Below are positions 57,758 through 64,000 of a DNA stretch of 64,000 nt, one piece after another. Position numbers and translations under genes: made by a program. Position 1 is the stretch's first letter; the number at the start of each line of letters is the position of its first letter. This DNA comes from Acidobacteriota bacterium (GTDB lineage Bacteria > Acidobacteriota > Terriglobia > Bryobacterales > Bryobacteraceae), in assembly GCA_947470805.1 (NCBI GenBank), contig CANIVU010000034.1, forward strand, positions 1 through 64,000, written 5' to 3'. The notes under the pieces are model-generated. The model was not told the DNA's origin. It searched no databases and saw nothing but the letters and a program-made list of their open reading frames with translations.

Positions 57758-60264
57758 CCGCCTCCCACCACCACCGTCACCCCCGCCTGCGAAACTCCCT
57801 CCCCAGCCCGAACCACAACAGGCAACACCCCGGCCGACAAATCCACAGGCAACAGCACAATCACCTCCGCTCCCCCAACCGAAACCACCTCACACACCAA
57901 ATCCCCAATAGAAACCGACACCGGCAACACCGGCACCCCGTCTTCCCCAACAACCCCCAACCCCGTCACCGCAAGCCGCAACAAATACCCCGGCAACGCC
58001 GGTGCCACCTCCCCATTCTCCGAGTCGTCCTCATTCCGCGCCACCGCCTGCCCCGTCCCCGCATTCCCCACCGTAAACACCCCCGGAGCCGCCGCCGCCA
58101 CCGGCACCAAAATGCTCGCCCCCTCCACCTCCACCTTCACCTCCGGCCCCATCAATCCACCCGGCGCCACCGCCACCACCACCCCGCTCTCCGCCGAAAC
58201 CAGTCCTCCCTCCACCCCATCAAACAAAACCCGTGAAACACCCGCCAATCCCACTCCCCGAATCTCCACCACCGAATTCGGCGCAATCGCCCCAGGCAAT
58301 CGGCTGGCCCGGTTCACCACACTGCTCAACACCACCTTCACCGCCACCATCCGCCTCACCCGTTCATTGTTCTGATCGGCAATCAAGATGGACCCATCCG
58401 CCGCCGTCGCCATCCCAATCGGCGAAGCCAGCTTCGCCAGATCCGCCGCCCCGCCATCCCCCACAAACCCCGACCCGCCAAACCCCGCCACCCGCACCAA
58501 CGTCCCATCAGCCATCAAAACCCGCACCTGGCTCGACCCCGAACAAGCAATCCACAAGTTCCCCGCCGCATCCAGCGTCAATCCCTGCGGTGACCACAAC
58601 TGCCCCTCGGCCGACCCCGCCACCCCTGTCCCCGCCACCGTGCTGATCTTCCCCTCCACATCCACCTTGCGCACCCGATGATTCACCCCATCGGAAATAT
58701 AAACATTCCCGTCTTTATCAACAACCACCCCGCGCGGTGTGTTCAACCGCGCCAACACCGCCAGCCCCCCATCCCCGCTGAACCCCGCCTCCCCATTCCC
58801 CGCAATCGTCGTAATAATCCCCCGCGTGTCCACCCGCCGCACCCGGTTGTTCGCCGAATCGGCAATGTAAACGGCGTCATTCCGCGGATCCACCGCCACC
58901 GCGAACGGTATGTTCAATCGCGCCGCCGTCGCCAACTGCCCGTCTCCGGCAAACCCCAACGTCGCCCCGCCCGCAAAAACCGACAGCACCCCAGCCGGCG
59001 TCAACTTATACACATACGCCCCCCACGTTGCCGCAATGTACAGGTTCCGGTTCCGGTCCATCGCCATCCCCCGCGGCCGCCCCAGTTCAACATTCCGCGC
59101 CACCCCGCCCGCATTCGTCCCCAACCCGCCCGTCCCCGCAACCGTGCGAATCACGCCATCCGCGCCCACCTTCCGCACAACGTTATCGATCACATCGGAA
59201 ACATAAAAACTCCCATCCGTATCCACCGCCACGCCCGACGGCTGAAACAACGTCGCCCGCTCCGCCGGCCCGTTATCCCCCGCCGCCAGCGCCGGAATCG
59301 TCCCCGCCGCCGCCGTAATCCGGTCGGTCGCCGTGTTCACCCGGAACACCCGCCGCAGCGCATCGTCCACCACCACTACCTGCTCATCCACGTCCATCGC
59401 CAACCCCACCGGCAGCCCCAACCCAAACGCCAGCGCCGACCCCGGCACCGTCTTGCTCGACCCATTCCCCGCCACAATCGCCGACGCCGTCCCCCGCACC
59501 CGCAGAATCCGCCCGTTCAACCGGTCGCAAACAAACACGTCCCCAGCCTTGTTCACCGCAACATCGGAAGGCGCATTCAACTGCGCCCCCAGCGCCGTCG
59601 TCGTCCCTCCCTGGCTCCCCGCCACACCGGTCCCCGCGACGTTTTCTACCGCGCCATCCGCCCCCACGCGCCGCACCCGGTTGTTCCCCGTATCGGCCAC
59701 GATCAGGTTCCCCTGCGCATCAAACGCCATCCCGCCCGGCGTCCGCAGCCCTGCCGTCGCGGCCACAAACGTGGTCACCACGCCCTGCCCATCCACCTTC
59801 CGGATCAAGTTGTTCAACGAGTCGCTCACAAACAAATTCCCCGCCCGGTCAAACGCTAACCCCCGCGGATTCCCCAGTCCGGACGCCATCGTGACCACCG
59901 CGCCATCCCGCGCCACCTTCCGCACCCGCCCGTTCCGCAAATCGGCAATATGCAGTTCGCCCGAAGGACTGAACGCCATCCCGGAAACGCCATTGAACCC
60001 CGCCTCCGCCCCCACGAACGTCGTTACCAATCCCCCCGGCGCGATCTTCAACACCATGTCATAGTACGAATCGGAAACATACAAATTCCCCGACGAATCC
60101 GCCGCCACCGCCGCCGGCAGAATCAGCCGCACGTCCACCGCGCTCACCCCCTGCGGCGCAATCGCCAGCCGGCTCCCGCCCGCCACGGTCGAAATCAAAT
60201 ACGGCGGCAAGCTCTGTGCAAAAACAACGGCGCTGAAAAGGAAAAGTAGCTTCACGAAAATCAC
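57754..60264 (-). CDS. Secreted NHL-repeat protein with Solibacter C-terminal domain
   Basis: 836 residues. Signal peptide (MIFVKLLFLFSAVVFAQ), then about ten to eleven NHL-type blades (repeating 'P.g.a.D..GnlyvaDt.nnrvrkv...g.v.t.aG.g', for example GNLYVSDSYYDMVLKIAPGG and DAVYIADSANNRVRRVDTRG) to about residue 640, then a TIGR03437 C-terminal domain (INSVVEIRGVGLAG-like NSVVEIRGVGLAG...). A secreted beta-propeller protein of unknown ligand. Start ATG 60264. Its 3' end overlaps the interrupted oxidase by four bases (convergent). Confidence 0.9.
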   Translation of the reverse strand: MIFVKLLFLFSAVVFAQSLPPYLISTVAGGSRLAIAPQGVSAVDVRLILPAAVAADSSGNLYVSDSYYDMVLKIAPGGLVTTFVGAEAGFNGVSGMAFSPSGELHIADLRNGRVRKVARDGAVVTMASGLGNPRGLAFDRAGNLFVSDSLNNLIRKVDGQGVVTTFVAATAGLRTPGGMAFDAQGNLIVADTGNNRVRRVGADGAVENVAGTGVAGSQGGTTTALGAQLNAPSDVAVNKAGDVFVCDRLNGRILRVRGTASAIVAGNGSSKTVPGSALAFGLGLPVGLAMDVDEQVVVVDDALRRVFRVNTATDRITAAAGTIPALAAGDNGPAERATLFQPSGVAVDTDGSFYVSDVIDNVVRKVGADGVIRTVAGTGGLGTNAGGVARNVELGRPRGMAMDRNRNLYIAATWGAYVYKLTPAGVLSVFAGGATLGFAGDGQLATAARLNIPFAVAVDPRNDAVYIADSANNRVRRVDTRGIITTIAGNGEAGFSGDGGLAVLARLNTPRGVVVDKDGNVYISDGVNHRVRKVDVEGKISTVAGTGVAGSAEGQLWSPQGLTLDAAGNLWIACSGSSQVRVLMADGTLVRVAGFGGSGFVGDGGAADLAKLASPIGMATAADGSILIADQNNERVRRMVAVKVVLSSVVNRASRLPGAIAPNSVVEIRGVGLAGVSRVLFDGVEGGLVSAESGVVVAVAPGGLMGPEVKVEVEGASILVPVAAAAPGVFTVGNAGTGQAVARNEDDSENGEVAPALPGYLLRLAVTGLGVVGEDGVPVLPVSVSIGDLVCEVVSVGGAEVIVLLPVDLSAGVLPVVVRAGEGVSQAGVTVVVGGG

Positions 60265-60322
60265 CCCTCACTCACATAGCGAGGTACCCGCGAAAACCGC
60301 GTCAAGATAAACTAACCCCAGC

Positions 60323-61702
60323 ATGTCCCACCTCACCCGCCGCCAGTTCGGAGCCCTCGCCACCGCCGCCGCCATCCCAGCCCGCAAACCCAACATCATC
60401 CTCATCCTCGCCGACGATCTCGGCGTCGGCGACCTCGGCTGCTACGGCCAGAAAATCATCCAAACTCCCAACATCGACCGCCTCGCCACCGAAGGCCTCC
60501 GCTTCACCGCCGCCTACGCCGGCGCCATGGTCTGCGCCCCCGCCCGTTGTACCCTCATGACCGGCTACCACCTCGGCCACGCCACCGTCCGCAACAACTG
60601 GGAAGTCTACCCCGAAGGCCAACACCCCCTCGCCCCCCGCGACACCACCGTGGCAACGGTCCTGAAACAGGCGGGCTACAAAACCGGCATCTGCGGCAAG
60701 TGGGGCCTCGGTGGACCGGACTCCGCCAGCACCCCCAACAAGAAGGGTTTCGATTTCTTCTACGGCTACAACTGCCAGCGCCACGCCCACCGTTTCTACG
60801 TCGATTACCTCTGGCGCAACAGCCAGAAGGAACCCATCGCCCAATCCAAGTCGAAGCCGGTCTACGCCCAGGACCTGATCGCGAGCGAAAGCCTCAACTT
60901 CATCCGCGAAAACCGCAACAACCCCTTCTTCCTCTTTTGCGCCTGGACGGTCCCCCACGGCCCCTACACCCGCAACAACGTCCCCAACCTCGGCCGTTTC
61001 GAAAACGAACCCTGGAAGGAAGGCGAAAAGATCTACGCCACCATGGTCGAGCGTCTCGACTCCGACCTCGGCCGCGTCCTGTCCCTGTTGAAGGAGCTAA
61101 ACCTCGACAACAACACGCTCGTGCTATTCGCCAGCGACAACGGCCCCGGCGGCGGCCCGGCCAACAACGCGCGGTTCGGAAGCCAAGCCAGCCTCCGCGA
61201 AGTAAAAGGAACCCTCCGCGAAGGCGGCCTCCGAGTCCCCCAAATCGCCCGCTGGCCCGGCCACGTCCCTGCAGGCCGCGTGACGAACCACCCCACCGCC
61301 TTCTGGGACTTCCTCCCCACCGCCGCCGCCCTCGCCGGAGCCCAACCCCCGAAGGGAATCGACGGCACCTCCATCCTCCCCACCCTCCTAGGCAAGAAGC
61401 AAAAGGAACCCGCCTACCTCTACTGGGAACAACTCACCCCCGATAAGCTAACCCGCGCCGTCCGCATGGGAAAGTGGAAAGCCTACCAGGCCACAAAGAC
61501 CGCAAACATCGAACTCTACGACCTCATCAAGGACCCCGCCGAGTCCACCGACATCGCCGCCAGCCACCCAAGCGTGATCCACCAAATCGAACAAATCCTA
61601 GCCAAGAGCCGCACCGAAGCCACCACCCCACCCACCGACCCCCGCATCTGGGAAAAGTACCGCGAAGACAACAAGCGTCTCGACGCGCTCCTCTCCTCCT
61701 GA
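60323..61702 (+). CDS. Arylsulfatase-family sulfatase
   Basis: 459 residues with a Tat-like leader (SHLTRRQFGALATAAAI). Sulfatase fold: KPNIILILADDLGVGDLGCYG with the metal-site Asp pair, and the modification motif C71-A-P-A-R75 (VCAPARCTLMTGYHLGH), a Cys-type formylglycine site, followed by VCGKWGLGG-like CGKWGLGG, SDNGPGGGP and TLREGGLRVP. Needs a formylglycine-generating enzyme, not seen in this window. Probably removes sulfate from a sulfated sugar. Its last ~40 codons are duplicated at 63701-63820. Confidence 0.93.
   Translation: MSHLTRRQFGALATAAAIPARKPNIILILADDLGVGDLGCYGQKIIQTPNIDRLATEGLRFTAAYAGAMVCAPARCTLMTGYHLGHATVRNNWEVYPEGQHPLAPRDTTVATVLKQAGYKTGICGKWGLGGPDSASTPNKKGFDFFYGYNCQRHAHRFYVDYLWRNSQKEPIAQSKSKPVYAQDLIASESLNFIRENRNNPFFLFCAWTVPHGPYTRNNVPNLGRFENEPWKEGEKIYATMVERLDSDLGRVLSLLKELNLDNNTLVLFASDNGPGGGPANNARFGSQASLREVKGTLREGGLRVPQIARWPGHVPAGRVTNHPTAFWDFLPTAAALAGAQPPKGIDGTSILPTLLGKKQKEPAYLYWEQLTPDKLTRAVRMGKWKAYQATKTANIELYDLIKDPAESTDIAASHPSVIHQIEQILAKSRTEATTPPTDPRIWEKYREDNKRLDALLSS
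61581..61700 (+). repeat. Copy A of a 120-bp direct repeat (sulfatase 3' end)
   Basis: Aligned without gaps to 63701-63820 (offset 2120); I count 4 mismatches in 120 bases. The identity ends at the stop codon. It brackets the glycosyltransferase and TetR genes with copy B. Confidence 0.93.
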
Positions 61703-61753
61703 GCAAAAAAACGCCCGTCGTCGTGACCTAGCCTTTCCGCAAGCGCCGCGCGA

Positions 61754-63031
61754 CTACGGCAAGAGCTTTTGCTCGATGAGTTTGACCGCCTCCGAGACAC
61801 CGTCTTCCATCGCCATCTGCCGGCCCAAATCCGCGGCGTTACGGGCCATCTCTGGGGCCGCCAGAACACTCTGGATGCCGCCAGCCAGGTCTACTGCACG
61901 GAATCCCTTTCGCCCCAACGTCTTCCCCGCGCATCCCAATCGTTCCAGTTCCGCCCCCCAGAAAAACTGATCCGCAACGTGCGCAACGATGATCATGGGT
62001 TTGCCCGCTTCCAACGCGGATTGGGTTGTTCCCGCACCGCCATGGTGGACGATCATCGAGCAATCCGGAAACACTTCGCGATAGGGTGTCCGGCGTACTT
62101 TGAAAATGCTCTCCCCGGTTTGAAAAGACGCCAGGTCTTCGTAAGGGATTTGCAGAATTGCCCGGCATCCGGCGCGCTGAACAGCCTCAATCCAAATGCC
62201 AACCGTCTCCCGGACATAGCTCGAGCTCTTCAACATCATGCTGCCGAATGTAATGTAAACCGGCGGCGGGCCCTGGGACAAGAAATCCAGCAGGCCTTCC
62301 GGAAGTCGATCGGTTCCGGTCACTGCCGGCGCTCGAAAGAACCCGCATACATGATGCTGCTCGGCCCAATCTGCGGGCCGCTGGCAAATAGCGCGGCTGA
62401 CGCCAAGCAGATTCAACCTTGGCGACGCCCACGTGTCCAACATGACATCCCTATCCGGAGCCAGCCCCTCGCGACGGCGCAGGGCATTCACGCGGGGGAG
62501 AAAAATGCGATTGACCGCGTGTCTTACAAGCCGCCATGCCAGTGGGTAGGACCACCTCCCGAGATCTGGAAAACCTGGCGGGCAAATCGTTGCCGTTGGG
62601 ATGCAGTTGTGGACCACATTTACGGTCGCAACCGGAACGCCTCGCTTTGCTGCGGCCACACGTAACGGGTAAACAAAAAAGTGACCGATCACAGCGTCGT
62701 TCTCTTCGCAAAGAGCCGTCGCGGCGCGATACATCTCTTCAACGGCGGGATCGAATCCGTACTTGAGGACAACTTCGGCTTGCCGAATCGGATTCCCTAA
62801 TTCGATGATCGTCTGCCAGATCCGCTCCACCTCGGCTTCACCAGGCGGCTGCGGCAAGGGAGCGGTGATGATTCGATACCCATACTTCCGTCCCAGTTCA
62901 CCGTAATCGCGCCCCACATTGTCGGTGATCGCGAGCGTTACGTCATGACCCGCCTTTACGAGACCGGCAGCGAGAGCCGTGAACGGCTGAACGTCGCCTT
63001 CGCTTCCCCATGTCTGCAGCCCGATCTTCAT
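61754..63031 (-). CDS. MGT/UGT-type glycosyltransferase (GT1-like)
   Basis: 425 residues, GT-B fold of the family that glycosylates macrolides, sterols and other small hydrophobic molecules. N-terminus GLQTWGSEGDVQPFTALAAGL and, in the C-terminal donor-binding half, PVYITFGSM and HHGGAGT at 329-335 with AGKPMIIV. Acceptor unknown. ATG 63031 overlaps the TetR stop, so the regulator and enzyme form a two-gene operon; a drug-modifying or exporter-independent resistance role is plausible but inferred. Base composition is visibly less GC-rich than neighbours. Confidence 0.88.
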   Translation of the reverse strand: MKIGLQTWGSEGDVQPFTALAAGLVKAGHDVTLAITDNVGRDYGELGRKYGYRIITAPLPQPPGEAEVERIWQTIIELGNPIRQAEVVLKYGFDPAVEEMYRAATALCEENDAVIGHFFVYPLRVAAAKRGVPVATVNVVHNCIPTATICPPGFPDLGRWSYPLAWRLVRHAVNRIFLPRVNALRRREGLAPDRDVMLDTWASPRLNLLGVSRAICQRPADWAEQHHVCGFFRAPAVTGTDRLPEGLLDFLSQGPPPVYITFGSMMLKSSSYVRETVGIWIEAVQRAGCRAILQIPYEDLASFQTGESIFKVRRTPYREVFPDCSMIVHHGGAGTTQSALEAGKPMIIVAHVADQFFWGAELERLGCAGKTLGRKGFRAVDLAGGIQSVLAAPEMARNAADLGRQMAMEDGVSEAVKLIEQKLLP

Positions 63032-63645
63032 TCGGAGACTCTCCCGGTTCTTGCACCATTGAGGAACAGCCGCAGCATCTGATCGAACTCCTCTTTGGGA
63101 CTGGCAACCGAACTCTGTAACCATTGCAAGGTTGCGGCGAGATACTGATATTCCAGGGCCCGGGATAACGTATCGCAAGGCCATTCCGACGAAACTTCCC
63201 CGCGAAGCTGTCCTTGCCGGAGAATTGACTCAAACGCGAGCCCTAACTTGGAACGTTTCGGCGTCTCGCCGCCAGCCGAATGGGCGGACAGGGAGTGTTT
63301 CAACGCCAAAGGGAGGTACGCCCGCCGCTTCTGCGCCCAGCTGGCGAATTCGCCAAACATCCTGAACAGTTGGCTTTCTACGTCAGGAAGTTCCTGAAGG
63401 CGGCTTTCTAATGCCGGCCACCCGCGCTCGAATTCAACCCCAATAAAGTGGGCCACCAGCGCTTCTTTGCTTGCAAAGTGGTTATAGAGCGTCGCTCGTG
63501 AAATGTCCACGCTCTGCGCAACTTCTTCCATCGACACCCTGTCGATACCAACCTTCTCGATGAATGCGAACGCCTCGATTGCCAGCCGATCAGCGGTCTT
63601 CAGCCGTCTCCGCTCGCGACGGTCACGAGGTTCATTAGTAGACAC
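63028..63645 (-). CDS. TetR-family transcriptional regulator
   Basis: 205 residues with an N-terminal TetR HTH (DRVSMEEVAQSVDISRATLYNHFASKEAL, about 36-64) and a variable ligand domain. The frame opens with GTG at 63645; no ATG or ribosome binding site is seen upstream, and a -10-like TATACT ends seven bases before it, so the message may be leaderless. Overlaps the glycosyltransferase gene (ATGA), which it probably controls together with itself. Confidence 0.9.
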   Translation of the reverse strand: MSTNEPRDRRERRRLKTADRLAIEAFAFIEKVGIDRVSMEEVAQSVDISRATLYNHFASKEALVAHFIGVEFERGWPALESRLQELPDVESQLFRMFGEFASWAQKRRAYLPLALKHSLSAHSAGGETPKRSKLGLAFESILRQGQLRGEVSSEWPCDTLSRALEYQYLAATLQWLQSSVASPKEEFDQMLRLFLNGARTGRVSE

Positions 63646-63682
63646 TGTCTAAAGTATAGACACTGTCTTAAAGCCCCTGCAA
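63640..63682 (-). promoter_or_regulatory. Putative promoter/operator of the tetR-glycosyltransferase operon
   Basis: Two AGACACTGTCT near-palindromes (63640-63650 and 63658-63668), 18 bases centre to centre, overlap a -10-like TATACT (63658-63653 on the minus strand) and lie 18 bases from a weak -35-like TTGCAG (63682-63677). The TATACT is seven bases from the GTG start. Fits autoregulation by the TetR protein; not proven. Confidence 0.55.
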
Positions 63683-63825
63683 GAGCCCCAAGCTCCATCT
63701 CCCAAATCGAACAAATCCTAGCCAAGAGCCGCACCGAAGGCACCACCCCACCCACCGACCCCCGCATCTGGGAAAAGTACCGCGAAGACACCAAGCGCCT
63801 CGACGCGCTCCTCTCCTCCTCCTAA
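63676..63825 (+). pseudogene. Remnant of a second sulfatase gene (C-terminal end only)
   Basis: In one frame reads PSSISQIEQILAKSRTEG...DPRIWEKYREDTKRLDALLSSS to a TAA at 63823, nearly identical to the C-terminus of the sulfatase at 60323. All upstream sulfatase sequence is absent and replaced by the TetR/glycosyltransferase module. Contains copy B of the 120-bp direct repeat. Confidence 0.85.
63701..63820 (+). repeat. Copy B of the 120-bp direct repeat
   Basis: See copy A (61581-61700). Two of the four differences are in the segment ACAAGCGTCT versus CCAAGCGCCT. Confidence 0.93.
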
Positions 63826-63846
63826 CCGATCGCCTATCATGACGTC

Positions 63847-64000
63847 GTGCGATTGCTCATCACACTCGAACGGGACGAAACCGCCCGCATTATCACAGAG
63901 TGCCCGTCTCTGCCCGGATGTGTTTCCCAAGGGGAGACCGAGAGCGCCGCAATTGAAAACATACGCGAGGCGATCCAAGGATGCTTGGCGGCCCGCAAAG
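63847..64000 (+). CDS. HicB-like antitoxin, cut by the window end
   Basis: A GTG-started frame reads VRLLITLERDETARIITECPSLPGCVSQGETESAAIENIREAIQGCL and runs off the right edge. This is the HicB-type partial RNase H-like domain (pattern 'i.eCPelPGCvsqGdT.eEAl.NireAi'). HicB normally pairs with a HicA RNase; hicA would lie outside this window. An ATG at 63839 is in another frame. Likely part of a toxin-antitoxin pair next to the rearranged sulfatase region. Confidence 0.75.
   Translation, partial: MRLLITLERDETARIITECPSLPGCVSQGETESAAIENIREAIQGCLAARK

Overview
The window looks like a chromosomal segment from an Acidobacteriota of the Bryobacterales/Solibacter type. Evidence: high GC; several secreted proteins ending in the Solibacter-type TIGR03437 C-terminal domain (39.3, 47.7 and 57.8 kb); an acidobacterial VWFA-related protein (13.4 kb); a DUF1549/DUF1553 plus DUF1501 pair; a sulfatase; and several Tat-type 'RRxFL' leaders. 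No rRNA or tRNA gene was recognised. All family assignments are from reading motifs, not from database searches.

Layout. 0-2.5 kb: the 5' part of a Gfo/Idh/MocA oxidoreductase, then a two-gene unit encoding a secreted peptide with four near-identical 16-residue repeats and a seven-helix membrane protein whose ribosome binding site lies in a hairpin. 2.5-3.5 kb: an ExeA-like AAA ATPase. 3.6-8.8 kb: a compact type III-A-like CRISPR effector operon (cas10-csm2-csm3-csm4-csm5). 8.8-22.5 kb: an RluA-type pseudouridine synthase, a giant hybrid histidine kinase, secreted proteins, and three TadE/TadG-like pilus-associated genes. 22.6-30.4 kb: ileS-lspA-lgt, a xylonate dehydratase-like gene and a divergent oxidoreductase. 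30.4-38.4 kb: a complete chemotaxis cluster (cheW-cheA-cheR-cheD-cheY-cheX-cheB with a divergent TonB-like gene and an MCP). 38.4-45.6 kb: a four-gene secreted/cytochrome operon and truA. 45.6-55 kb: a lactonase, an SBBP-repeat surface protein, a CBM9-like protein, a 19-bp minisatellite and a small envelope-stress-like cluster containing a decayed iron-permease gene. 55-64 kb: a SpoIIE-like phosphatase, an oxidase gene with an in-frame stop, an NHL-repeat protein, a sulfatase, a TetR-glycosyltransferase module bracketed by a 120-bp direct repeat, and the start of a HicB-like antitoxin.

The most unusual system is the csm operon. Its Cas10 lacks the HD nuclease domain and the zinc-binding cysteines, and carries GGHD where the cyclase GGDD should be. 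Csm3 keeps the aspartate used for target RNA cleavage. Csm2 carries an added tail of about 170 residues, Pro/Ala-rich and then RGG-rich, in front of its normal domain. No CRISPR array, cas6, cas1/cas2 or ancillary CARF nuclease is visible here. The sequence therefore suggests an RNA-slicing-only type III complex, without cyclic oligoadenylate signalling, whose small subunit has gained a disordered RNA-binding-type tail. The second most unusual unit is the repeat peptide/seven-helix protein pair at 1.2-2.3 kb.

Signs of genome change are concentrated on the right: the nonsense-interrupted oxidase, the deleted iron permease, the minisatellite, and the duplicated sulfatase 3' end around a lower-GC TetR-glycosyltransferase module. 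From about 13 to 61 kb the + strand is strongly richer in C than in G whichever strand is coding.
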